DNA of 64,000 bases from Gnetum montanum. Taxonomy: Eukaryota > Streptophyta > Gnetopsida > Gnetales > Gnetaceae. Location of the stretch: the NCBI GenBank assembly GCA_015680685.1, contig MNCI01018056.1:217118-281117 (forward strand), in the 5' to 3' direction. Position numbers and translations under genes: made by a program. Positions 9,819-21,733 of the stretch are shown piece after piece. The notes beneath the pieces are model-generated. The model saw only the letters and a program-made list of their open reading frames with translations, did not search any database and was not told the origin of the DNA. Every line of letters starts with the position of its first letter. Position 1 is the stretch's first letter.

Positions 9819-12163
9819 AGGCACCTAAATCCTATTCGAGGACACTCGTTGGCGGTCGTGTCCCAAACGGTCGCCAACAGATACCAACCATCTAACACCC
9901 CTATAAATAACATATCCAATAAATAACTAATAGAGATGTTACGAAACCCCAAGGAACTAGATTTAACCTTGCTTTACTAACTCAAAGGGAAGTGGTAAAA
10001 TAGATACAAATTATTAATTAAGAACATAAATACAATAGGTCAAGATAGTGTAACAAAATTTTATAATACTTGCATGTAATATTAAATAAAATTTATTTAG
10101 AGAAAATTTAAAATTTGTGTAGTCACCAAAAAGATGTTATCAAAAAATCCCATAGTTGTATCCTAAAATAGTGTATAAAATAATGATTCCAACGACACTT
10201 GTTTCACCTCAATTGAACATCTAGAAATAAAGTTATTTGTATTTTAACTTTACTAAATTAAATGATAAAATATTAATATATAATAAATAATATTAAAATT
10301 TTCTTGAACATATAGCATGCACTGAAATGAAAAATATTTCTTGCAATCTCATGGTCCTAACAGCATAGATGGAAAATTCATATGTATCATACTTTAATAT
10401 TTATTCACAAAAATAGGTACATGGCTTAAATATCCAAGAAGTGTACAAGGTTTTTATTTTACAAAATTACAAGATATACATAAATTATTTTTCAAGTTGA
10501 GAAGGCCCATCTTGTACAAAATTAGCCCATCTTTGTCCTATGTTCCTCTTCCAATGTCATCTTGCCTACTTTGGGCTCTCTACATCGAAGTGCAAGAGGA
10601 GATAGAACTTCTTAGATAAGAAAGGTTATTTTATTTCCCTCTTCATGAAGCATAAAGTTCATGGGCAAAAAGTCTTAGGATAAAAGCCATATAAAGGTTT
10701 TTAATAAAATATTCAAAAGTGTTTTCTAGTCTAGAAATGCCATAAATTTTCCAAAAAATTGAAAAGAAATCCAAATATCCAAGGAGATCTAGAAAACCAA
10801 AAAAATGTATATTTTATTCAGGCATCTTCGAAGGCTAGGTCTTAGTTACCCTCACTACCAAAAGAATACATCGATAGGTCTTGGAATAACCTCACTCCTA
10901 TCATTAGATTATCCTCATGACCCCAAACAAGTCCCTCATTATCAAGTCTTGGCAATAGCCTCATTACTAACATCCTCAATGGCTTAGGCACATGTCTCAC
11001 CACATACCACTTGACTCAAGAGCTCAGTGACATGGTCTTGGATAAATCCATAGCCTCACATGAACTTACGAATCAAAATCGAGGGTATGAAATCCATTAA
11101 ACAACCCTTGTTCTCGTGGGATGGATCCCACTAAAGAACACTCCACTATTGTATGTAGATAGGGACATCTAAAAGATTCGTGGCTCCCACTATCAATTGA
11201 GCAAAATTAGTTCCAAACTAGCCAAAAACCCATAAAAGCTCAAATTTCACAAAATTCTTGCAAAATCATGTTTGTCATAAGTAGATCCAATATATTAATA
11301 AAATATTTAGGGGCAAGTTGGGAACAATTTTCATGATTTCCAAAATTCACCAAAAGATAGAAAATTATATGAATAGGATTAAAATATTATTTTTTTAATT
11401 AAAAAAATCCAAAAATTATAAAAATCTAGTAGAATGTCAACATATTATTTAAAATCATAAAAGGATAACATAATACTAGGAAGTAGAGAGGAGAAATAGA
11501 AAATCCATAAAAATATGGAGAAGCCATGTAAAAGGAAAATGATATAAACTTCTTTACTTGTGTTGGTAGGGTTTCCAAAATTTTCTTGTGTCTTTCTTTC
11601 CTACCTAATGCTCTTAATTGGTTTTTTGCTTAGCTTAGCTTATCACATTTGAAATCCTTTTTCAAACTACAACTAGATGTATCTAATACCACTACCTATT
11701 TATAAGGGGAAGAACAGAAGAAACCCAGCTCAAATCAACTTCAAAATGAAGAAGGACAAAAAACATCTTTAAGGAAAAATGTGATGAAACATAGTTTTAA
11801 AAAAACAATGTTAAAAAAAATGGAGGAAAAAAAAGTGATGAAAATAAGTGGCGGATGAGGCGACAAAGAAAATGTGAGGTAGAAGAAATGAAATATATAT
11901 ATGTTTCATAACTTTTTCTTATAAACTTTTAAGCTTATATACATTTTTCCTTTTTCAAAAAAAGAAAAAAAAAGGTGTGGTGCATGTGAACATGGTTCTT
12001 TTGCTTTGACTTTTAAAATTTAATTTTTATTTATATTATTTTTTTTCATTTATTTTCATAAGGCTATTTCACATTTTTCTCTTTCCAATATTTCCATTTA
12101 AATCTATGAGATTTTTCACAAGTGTTCTACCAAATCGTATGCTAAAATCTTATCTAGGCATTA
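9819..12163. other. AT-rich non-coding region, no gene recognised
   Basis: Strongly AT-rich with poly-A and poly-T runs and only short open frames (one of 60 codons at 10805-10987, with no recognisable features). No LTR, primer site or retrotransposon motif stood out by eye. Confidence 0.5.
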
Positions 12164-12168
12164 CTTAT

Positions 12169-13095
12169 TGATGAATCATCAATTGGTAGGGATATTGACA
12201 AAAAGTTAATTTTTGGTTAGCCTCGATATCTTAGCTTTGATATCTTAGTCCTATTATCTTGGTCCCATCGATGTGATCAGTTCCATCGACTAGGTCCCGT
12301 TGTCTAGGCCTCATCAACTAGGCTGTGTCAAAGCATTCTATTGTGTCAATGCAGCCCCATCAATGTAGTGTCTATTTTCCTCTATAAATACACACTCACA
12401 TCCGTGTTTATGCATAATTCTTTGTTCAATAGAGTAGTTGAACTCTCACAGTTTTATTTCGTAATCGTAGAGAATAGTTAGTGAGTGCTTGCAGTGTGGA
12501 TCTGAGTCAGTTGTATGGCATCTTATTTGAGTGGCAATGTACCTAGAAATATTTCATGAATTGCAATAAGATCAAGATTGATTCTTATTTATTACAGCAC
12601 TTTGACTTAGATTAAATTTACTTTTAATGCAATTTATATTCCATGTACTTAGTTAACAATTATGTTTCCATGCATGTTAATGAATTGGCGGAATGAGCAC
12701 GACCAATTTCGAGTGTAAACACATATTCACTTGGTAATCCTAGTAGTGGATACATGGGTTCAAGACATGTACGACAAGTTAGGAATGGACACTCATCACC
12801 CATAGGCTAGTGTAGACAATTTACTTTATGTTGTTAATTAGATTAAGTTATTAATTTCTCTATTATCATTAGGAGTAGCATAAGGCCGAAACAACATCAA
12901 TTATCATATGCCTCACTTTGGACTAAACCATACGTGACAAAGCTACCACTAGTCCAAGTGGAAAGACAACAAACTACGATCAAGGCATAACGATCTAGAT
13001 GCCATAACTACTCGCATCCATGGAATTTGATCGGATTGTGCATGAATGCCTATGATTTGTATGGTTGGGTGTAGGGGGTACCTTGTCGCTCATTA
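12169..13095 (+). mobile_element. Solo LTR of the Athila-like family
   Basis: It starts TGATGAATCATC and ends GGGGTACCTTGTCGCTCATTA, the family LTR termini (terminal CA mutated to TA). CTTAT stands immediately before (12164-12168) and immediately after (13096-13100), a perfect 5-bp target-site duplication. A TATA box (TATAAATA, 12383-12390) lies in the expected place. No internal element sequence is attached. At 927 bp it equals element A's LTR length. A solo LTR arises by recombination between an element's two LTRs, removing the interior. Confidence 0.88.
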
Positions 13096-13100
13096 CTTAT

Positions 13101-14640
13101 CATGGTCTCCTAGTTCAAATGTTGATACTTTTATAGTATTTTAGCTAACTAGAAAATGCAACATCTCAAAAATCATGACTTTGATTTTAGTGAAGGATCA
13201 AAATGTACATTTTTGAACTTCTCAGACACCGATAAAATCATATTCTAGGTAGGACATCATTCTAAGGTACTTCCTTAAGAAAGATTATTTATGTAATATT
13301 TAATTATAATTAAAAATGAATTTCAAATCCTAGTTTAATGACAAAAAGATAATAAGAGATATGGTTTGAATGGGGCTAGGATCCATAACTACTCCATGAA
13401 TAGAGTATTATACACATTTTCATAATGAAAATAAAAAATGCATAACTAGATGTGCATAAATGTGTGTAAAGAAGTGAATATGCATAACCAAACACTTGGA
13501 AAGGAATGATAATTTACAAAAGAAAAACATCCTGAAGTAATTGGATTTCAACATTTAATCATAAAATATAAAGTAGATCTATGACTTAGCTTCAACAACA
13601 GTAAAATAAAGGATACAAAACATTAAGAAAACATCCTAACAAGTAGATTGCATTTACTTATGTAAGAAACTAGTAACAACAAAAACAACAACAATAACAG
13701 TAATAATAGTAATGTAATCCTATGATTTAATGAAGAATATTAGAGCTAATTCATTGAAATGCATTTGATAGCATTAAAGAAACTAAACCTTGCAAATTTT
13801 TAGGGTGTGACAATAATTGTACCTACTTCATTTTTCCGTTTAAAGGTGTGATCTTTGGGGTAACCTCAGTAGTCTTGTTAAAACTCAAACTTGTCGAGTG
13901 CTCACAAGCTTGATAATAATGTAACTAGTTGTAGCTCATTATGCTAGATCTTCTTATCTATTAATCATGTTGGTGTCATTATCCTATCCATGATGGGCTC
14001 ACTATTAAGGTAAGTAAAGGACTTTGATAATAATTTATCATGGTGAATCTTCGACTTAATATTATAGTCCTTGACATAAGAAATGATAGACCTTTCCATC
14101 CATTAGTGCTAAGAAATTGAGAAGCTTGTTAATACTAGTCTCTCTTCCTTTATATAAGATGCTTTTTGAAGCATAGAGGTGAAAACATTTTGAATCCTCA
14201 TCTCCAAATTTCAACCAATTCATTCTTGGAGATTGATTTCAATTAATATTATCTCTTTTTTAAACTTTGTAGAATTTACTAAAATAAAACTATATTACAA
14301 TAGTTTTAGAATTTACAAAATTTTCCATAACTTGGTGTTGCTAACTTAAGGATTTCATGTTAAAACTCTTACCAATGAAATAATACAACTAGGTCCATTA
14401 GAAAAGTTTTCCATGAGGGGGCAATTGCTACCAATAAAGGGTAGTCACTGCCAATTGAGATATGCCAGAAAATGAAATGCAATAGGCTTATAGGAATACA
14501 ACCAAGAAAGTAGGAAAACTACTGAAGAAAGTAGTAGAGAATTTTTCCACTTGAGATAGGAACTACAAAAGAAGGAAGCACAAAGTAGGCCCTGCATCCT
14601 CATATTTATGATCATGGTTTTGAATGTTTGATGATGTGGT
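13101..14640. other. AT-rich non-coding region, no gene recognised
   Basis: AT-rich sequence without convincing coding capacity. A's aORF homology starts at about 14640; between 14440 and 14640 there is a small minus-strand open frame of no recognised family. A's 3' LTR would be expected here but is not seen, so element A is truncated or rearranged at its downstream end. Confidence 0.45.
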
Positions 14641-16984
14641 AGTTTCATCATCTTTTCTATATGTAAACTCTTTCTCATATAATGCATAGGTCACAACCAC
14701 TTTTTACTCTAGTTCATTTCTAGGCATTCTTACTATGAGCATGGCTAGATTAATATACCAAAGGTTTGCTAATCTCATGTACTGTATAAGGTCTTCAATC
14801 TACAGGTTCTTGTTCTTCACTTTAGTTTGATGGACATGGGTAAGACTATCCAAGATTAGCTGCCAATCAGGTGTTTGCATGGTGATGGACCTGATTTTAT
14901 CTTTAGTTAACTAGATTTCCTTTTCATTGATTTGATTGTACATGTTCACATAGTCTCTAAAGTGCTCTTGTAGTCTTTTATGTTTTTTGGCTTCATTCTG
15001 CCACGCGCTAATATCTACTACTGACTTTGGTCGAATAGCAAAAACTTCTTCCATTGATAGTGTTTTGTTTTCTCTGGCTAGTGTTTGCATGTCCTGATTG
15101 ATTGTTGCAAATTTTTCTTTAAGATGATGGATGCTTTCTTCAAGAATATTCTTATGTTTTTCTATAATTTTCAACCTTTTATTTTTGGCAATAATTCTTT
15201 TATTTTCTTCTTGGAGGGTAGTTAATGCTTTAACATGTGTGTAATTTTGAGCTTCTACTATAGAGGCATTCCATGTTGCCTTCTTCTTTTCCATTTCTAC
15301 TTGGATGTTTCTAGCTCTATGTATTTTGCAGGGTCTTTCTTTTCTACTCTTAAGGATGCCAATTCATCTTGCAACCTTTGAACTTCATTCTCTACATGTT
15401 CAACTCTTGTTTCAACCATTATCGGCTTACCCTTTGTTGAAATTAGATATAACTGGACTGTAGTGATATTGCTAGGGATATTAAAGATATTTTGCATTAG
15501 TTGTCTTGTATACAATAGTCGATCTAGGATGTCTTCACGTTCTTTTGGAGGCATGGATTTTTCAACTATCATTTATACATCTCTGGTTCCAGTAATATCT
15601 GTCGATGGCATAATGAAAAAATTGAATGATTCTTTAATATAATCCATGATCACCTTTGCTGCTTTTACTGCATCCTAGTGTTGCATTATCATGACTATGG
15701 CTATTTCTCTTATCTCCTACATGATTTGAAAAGATGCAATGTTCGTAGAGATTTTTTGTGCCTATTCTTCATCTTCTATTACCTACAAAGAGGTTTGTCC
15801 ACTAGTGGGTCTTGTTGATACCATAAACCTTACGAAATTGTCTCTAATTTTATATAGTATAGAACCTTCCCCAGTCCTTTAACTTATGGTTTTGGAAATT
15901 TACTATAAATGGTTCATGGAAGGTCGGTAGTCCTATTGTGCTAGTGGAGCACTCAATTTAGGTCTATCATAGGTTGGCGTTGATACATTGGGTCCTACTT
16001 GTTCCTATCCTATGGTTGGAATGTTACCTGTTGGTTTGGATCTTGTTGCTCCCTTAGTGCCTCTTGGATTTTCAAGGTAATCTTTCTTTGGACGTATTAG
16101 TTTTAACATTTTAGCATAAGATGCATTTTGAGTCTTGTGTAAAACATCATTTGGGTAGCCTAAAATCCTAGCTTTCTTGTATAAACCTTTGATGAGACAA
16201 GGGAACGAAAATGTGAGTTTCCCTACATTCTTTTCTTCAAATATCCTTTGGATTTCTAAAAACAATAAATGAGCCAAATTTCCATTAAATTTCCCTATAA
16301 GAATAGCACTTCCTTTTGTAGTGTAAGTGGAAATTCTATTGAGCATTTTGGTTGGAAAAATATGGTAGGTTCCTATCTTAAAGCATGTTTCCTCCTTAAT
16401 AAATAATTCACTATTGTCCTATGCTCTTTGTAGCCATAACTTCATTACCTCTGTGTCAGATCTTGTAGATATTTGCATAATATTTTCTCTAACATTAGGA
16501 ATATTAAGTGCCTTTGTAGTACATCCATGGAGTAAGGCACTGTGACTCTAATTTTAACCATAGCATCATCCTACTTATTCTTCTACAATTGGTATACTTC
16601 TCCTAAGTACCATTCTCCATTGCATGATAAAGTTGGCCATAAGGGAGAGGCTTGTAGTTTTTCTTTGACATTGGAATGTGAAAATCCCATAAATAGTTCA
16701 AAGTTGAGTTCCATGATAATTATGAACATGATTGATTTTTCTTGAATGGCCTAGAGACATTCTGTTGACAGTGTGAGGTGTTGTCCTTTGTCTAGATCTG
16801 GCAGTACTTCAACCTCAGCTTGCACAAAGTGTTTTGTTATAAGTGTTTGTTAATGGATGTTGAAGGATTAAGCCTCCTGCTCCACTTGTGGAGATTGTTC
16901 TCGAGCTTGTCTTTTGCCTCTACCTCTAAGTCTTTTGCTTCCTTGCTATGAGGGTATTCCTTTTGTGGATCTTTTAAGAGCCAT
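14640..16984 (-). pseudogene. Extra ORF downstream of pol (aORF) of element A
   Basis: The aORF lies in the position of the env-like ORF of Athila elements. The start ATG (16982-16984, MALKRSTKGIP) is directly preceded on its strand by TGATTACAG, a splice-acceptor-like sequence; element B has TGATTGCAG at the same place. The frame is broken. Residue blocks match B: YLGEVYQL; SRISTYTTKGSAILIGKFNG-type with NLAHLLFLEIQRIFEEK and VGKLTFSFPCLIKG; then charged coiled-coil segments (TTLQEENKRIIAKNKRLK; SMEEVFAIRPKSVVDISAWQ). The globular part resembles the family annotated as 'putative plant transposon protein' (Transposase_32), by pattern only. No clear signal peptide or membrane anchor, so an envelope role is unproven. 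The C-terminus is lost at about 14640. Confidence 0.62.
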
Positions 16985-17513
16985 CTGTAATCAACAAGGA
17001 TTCATTTAAGATTACCCAAGGATTTCAAATAGGTTCCTAATGGTTCATAGGATTTCCTTAGGTTCTAGAATTTACTCCTAAGTTTATCCTTATTATTATT
17101 TATAATACACAATCACATAATGGTTGTTCTCAATGCAAGACACAACCAATAGAAATCTCTCCCATAACCTGGGACTGAGATCTCAACTCACAAGTAAAAT
17201 ACAAGAGAATAGAATATATAGATCAACACAATACAAGCTTATCTTGGAACTACAATCACTTACTGCACTCATCCAATGTGCTCATCCAATCTCTTATGCT
17301 CAATTCTCCTTGCATACAAACTCTCCTCCCTCTTCATGGATGAATGCATAAATAATTATAAAGATCCAAAACCCTAGGAAGCTTTTTATTTGCCTCCCTA
17401 GATGTTTCCCACATGGATTTGGAGTCTTTTGGATGTTTCCCAATGGATATGCCATGTTAGAGCTTTTCTTCTTCATTGAAATAGATTGTCTCTTGTGAGG
17501 GCTCTATTCTCGA

Positions 17514-17738
17514 GAGAGATGTCTACTATTTTTGGGAGATGTCTACACTTTAGGGAAGATGTCTCTAGGAAGATGTCTATCTTTCTAAAGAGACATCTTC
17601 TGTGAAAGCCTTGTCCTTAGGAGAGATGTCTACTATTTTTGGTCGATGTCTTCTATGGACTGGAGACATCTTCACCTTAGGGGAGACATCTTTGGAAAAA
17701 CATCTATCTTTCTGGGAAGATGTCTATCTTAAAGATGC
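17514..17738. repeat. Cluster of GATGTCT motifs in direct and inverted orientation
   Basis: Within about 225 bp, GATGTCT occurs seven times directly (often AGATGTCTA) and AGACATC three times in inverse orientation, at irregular spacing. It lies in A's linker, upstream of the aORF on the element's strand. Confidence 0.7.
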
Positions 17739-18017
17739 CAAAAATAAAAATTCTTTTTTTGATGCTAGGATCCTTTAGATGCCTCCCAACAAGTCCCCAT
17801 AGACCTTGGAACCTTTTAAACTCATCAAAATAAGCCAAAAATACCTCTAAACATGCTAAAAGATTCAAGAATCTTCATCATAAAAATTCAACACAAAAAT
17901 GCACAAAAAAACCAGACACACATGTCCAAGTCTTCCCCAAGCTCGAAACCATGGAAAAAAACTTGTAGGATAAGCATAAGAAAATCGGAAGAGGTGTTCT
18001 TACACCAATACAACATC

Positions 18018-18056
18018 GTAGCTATGACATATTAGGGCCTAATACATCATAGCTAC
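18018..18056. repeat. 39-bp imperfect palindrome
   Basis: Left arm GTAGCTATGACATATTAGG and right arm CCTAATACATCATAGCTAC pair at 17 of 19 positions around a single central base. It lies in element A's linker. Confidence 0.8.
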
Positions 18057-19689
18057 AAAGTCATTGTCAAAAAGTTTAAAATTTTTAGCAATTTTTGGTG
18101 AAAAAATTAGGATAAATGAATAGTTTGGAAGATGTAGAGGTGTTCTAAAGAATTTTTTATTATGGAGGATGCTTAGAATATGAAAATGTGGTAGTAAAAG
18201 CTTATGAGGGAAGGAATATTTAGCAAAGAAATTCAATGAGATATATAGGAGATGGTAGTAGGGATTTCCAAAAGTATGATGAGTTATGAGAATGTAGGAA
18301 AGTGAAAATTGATGGTTTAACTATCTTGGAGGCATAGGATGATGTGGAATTGGTCGTCATGTATGAAGCATAAGAGTTCTACAAGTGGGTCCTCCCCAAA
18401 GTATGCCTTTACCCCTAGTACCCTTCTATAGCTGCATTGACAAGTGTTTGTAGGCACTTAAGGAGTTGAATGTAAAATATACCTATCTTGCAAAAACACA
18501 CACATGTTAGTATCACTTAGATGAGAAAATAACACAATATTATACAAAGCTATTGAATTATGATTATATATAACAGTGAGGTGATATGGAAGTAGCAGGG
18601 ATTGTAGGAATTGGGATGTGAGGTGTCTTACCATAGGCATAATAGATTCTTGTGTGTGATATGTGTTTAAAGTGATCATTATCCTTTCCATCTAAGATCC
18701 AAACCAAGTCCATATCATTTACTAGTGACATTGCATTGCATCATCCTAAAACTAACAACCACAATACTACCACTGCTATAAGAAGTATTAACACTTGACA
18801 ATGAAGTTCAAAGAAGTAGTTTATTAATAAGACACTTTCTTTTTTAAAAGAGACTTGGCCATTAGATAGAGGAGTGCCTTTATACATGGTTAACATGTCT
18901 TTCTAGCTTTGTAACTAATGTAAGTACAAGAAACCTTGAAATTTTCTAAGAAGTCACCTACCTTTAGGTATGGGTAACAATTTCTAGTGGAACCTCCAAA
19001 AATTTTTATTCTTGTGCATTTATTATGTTATTACTATGCTAACCTTACTAGAGGACTACCTTCAAGCATGGGTGACATGTCTTTCTAGTAACATGATAAG
19101 GCAACACTTATTTTAGACATACTTCCATTCTTTGTTAGAACTCAAGTAAATAATCAATGTAACGGTAGGATAAGACTTGTAGTAGTAGTTCCAAAGAGTC
19201 CGCAAATACCCTTGATATCACGCACTTTTCATTTCCACTTGGTTTTGCACTCTTCTATCTAGGCATAATGATCACAAGTTTATTTTAGTTTTATTGTGAT
19301 GACAATGTTACTATGTCCATAGTATTGGAAATGAGTAGATGGATGATGTGGTCTCATTGTATATAGAAGTAGTCTTCCAATGATTTGATAATATAGGGCA
19401 ATATTCACATTATTGGAACTACATCTTGTTTTACTCCTTTTTACTATATTAGAAAAATAATAAAAAATATGTACAAGAAAGACAAAGAAACATTGGAGAA
19501 AAATGTTAAAAATAGAAAAGGTAGAAAGTTATTAAAGAGAAAAAATAATTTGAGAAATATAAAGAGTATAAAAGAATGGAAAAATTAGTAAGAAATGGAA
19601 AAAGATAAAACATAGAAAAGTGTTAGAAGAAAAATTCATACCCAAGTATCAATTCTAACACCCCCATTACTATTTTGAGAAGTGGAAAT

Positions 19690-20933
19690 TCAAAATATCA
19701 AATGGGTGGTAGCATGTTTAGTAGATAGGGTAGAGTCTTTAAAAGAGTAGGGAAAGTCATGATATGGCTTGAATTTTTGAATATTAACAAGAATCAACTT
19801 TTGTAGGTTGGTTGGGTGATAGATCTGCATGGCACTAGCTTAGTATGTTGCATCAACGATATAGGGCTCTTCTCATAAGGTTTGGAACTTAGCCTTTTGT
19901 GGGATATGACTAGGATTGCAATAGCAAGCTTTATTGCCTAGTTGTATTGACACTTGTATTATTTTTGCATCATGTCTATTTTTAGAGTACCTTTTTAAAA
20001 TTTTGTTACTCGAGCAACTAATCTATTCTCATCTAAGACATTAAAATTCATGAGGCATTCTCATTGAGCTAGGCTTAAGTTAAGGTCAAGTGTATAGGCA
20101 ATGGAAAGCGTATTGATCTCTACTTGAATCAGTAATATGGGTAGTTTACAATAAACTAACTCTTATGGAGAATAACATATAGGAAGTTTTAATGTTGATC
20201 TATATGCCCATAGAATATCATTAAATTTAGTGCTCCAATCCTTCATATATCAATAACTATTCTAGTTTATATTCTTATGATTTCCTGGGTAGCCACTTTT
20301 GCATGTCCATTTGCTTAGGGATGGTATGGTGTAGTTAGTTTGTAATTCACCCCAAGTTGTTGCATTAGCTTTTTGAATGTAGCTCTTGTAAAATGAGTTC
20401 CATTGTCTAATATGAGTGACACTCCAAATCTATTCACCACGTGTTGTTGAAAGAAGTTAGTAGCTGTTTTGACTATGCAATCCTTAATTGTAGCTACTTT
20501 TGCTCACTTGGTGTGTAATAATCAATTATTACTCTAAGGTATGATTTCCCATTAGACATTAGTGCGATGGGCCCCATAAAATCAATTCTCCAAATATCAA
20601 ATGGTTCCAATGGATGTATCCACTATTGTAAACCTTCATTTTTTATTATTAATCCTTTGTCACATTGACACCTCTCATAAGATTGGATGAACTAGTATGC
20701 ATCTCGAAATATGGTTCATTAGTTTTGAGCCTACCATCATTAGTTTGAGTGTTGTTCATTATCTTGCATAGTGATCACCACATGGTCCTTCCTGTGCATC
20801 TTGTAAGGTTCTTTGCTAGTCTTCTTTAGAAACATACCATTTGATTAGTTTGTTAGTACACATCTTATAGAGGTTTCCATTAATTTCCATATATTGTTTG
20901 GCTTAGTGAATAATTGCTCCTTTTGTTTCTTAT
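19690..20933 (-). pseudogene. Integrase of element A (zinc finger, core, C-terminal domain)
   Basis: Minus strand, in order: H2C2 finger (20640-20930: EINGNLYKMC, DAQEGPCGDHYA); core start RIDFMGPIALMSNGKSYL and IIDYYT (about 20500-20620); core middle VNRFGVSLILDNGTHFTRAT and LMQQLGVNYKLTTPYHP; then ANGHAKVATQEI, where family members usually have E in the K position, so the third catalytic acid looks lost. The C-terminal part reads WSTKFNDILWAYRSTLKLPI, YSP then ELVYCKLPILLIQVEI, and KLILVNIQKFKPYH near the end. Several stops. The left end is A's pol end; the right end is cut by element C at 20934. Confidence 0.85.
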
Positions 20934-21601
20934 TGATGAACCGTAATATCGGGACCATGATATTGCGTTTGCAACCATGTGATGTTGGATACCCGATATC
21001 GGGGCCTATTTCCTCGCCTATAAATAAGAGGCGTCACCCTTGGTTTTCACATTAGACAGTTAGTCCCTTAGCTGAACTCTTACCATTTTTTTTCTCCAGA
21101 GTTAGAATTATTTCTACGTGCCCGTAGAGTGAATGGATCTTTATTTGAGCGTTGTGTACCTGAGCACACTTTGTGTATGGTAATAAAGACAAACTTCAAG
21201 CATGCATGTAGTGCTTGGTAACCCAGTAACGATTAGTGTTTGGTAATCCCAGTAGTGTTGCGCTAGTTCAGGATGTGTACAGTAAGTGGGAACAGATACT
21301 GGTGTTAGGAATAATTAGAACTTAGTTAATGAGTAGTTAAATTAGATTAGTTTCTTAGTTATCTCTCTCCCCTTCTTACTAGCATAGGATATAAAAAACA
21401 TAAAAGCTATAAAAATCATATGCCTCAACCTTACTTAAGCATACAAGCGTGACATACAAGTAAGTTTGGAAAGATAATGATTAACCAACCCATTATTGTT
21501 CCACAAAGGTGCATAGGCACTTAGTCCTTGGAATTTGACCAGATTGTGTGTGAACGCTCGTATTCGTATGGTTGAGCGTAGGGGTACCTTGCCGCTCATC
21601 A
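20934..21601 (+). repeat. 5' LTR of element C
   Basis: It runs from TGATGAACCGTAATATCGGG to GTACCTTGCCGCTCATCA and is followed at once by the primer site. TATA box TATAAATA at 21019-21026. At 668 bp it is about 125 bp shorter than the 3' LTR, because the segment after ACAAACTT (about 21198) that is present in the 3' LTR and in B's LTRs is missing here. Confidence 0.9.
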
Positions 21602-21602
21602 T

Positions 21603-21620
21603 TGGCACCATTGTTGGGGA
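21603..21620 (+). promoter_or_regulatory. Primer binding site, tRNA-Asp type (element C)
   Basis: TGGCACCATTGTTGGGGA matches the complement of the plant tRNA-Asp 3' end at 14 of 18 positions; all four differences are transitions. Confidence 0.8.
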
Positions 21621-21733
21621 CTTAGTTGTTTGTGCACTAAGTAGAACTTAGGAAATCATTCACATCTTTGAAATGAACTATTAGGGTTGGTTAAGGAAAA
21701 GATAATAGTATAGTGCACACTGAACAAGACAAG

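Larger units (their letters stand above)
16985..19689 (-). other. Non-coding linker between integrase and aORF (element A)
   Basis: This spacer has counterparts in B and C: the block near 19060-19090 (AAGCATGGGTGACATGTCTT) recurs near 52095-52120 in B and, inverted, near 26065-26090 in C, and GGGTCCTCCCCAAAG (18388-18402) also recurs in both. It contains the AGATGTCT-rich block and the palindrome listed separately. Short open frames show no recognisable protein. Confidence 0.65.

Noticed and set aside
8886-9952. Long open frames of about 300-346 codons across 8886-9952
   Set aside because: They consist almost entirely of Ns; no coding evidence.
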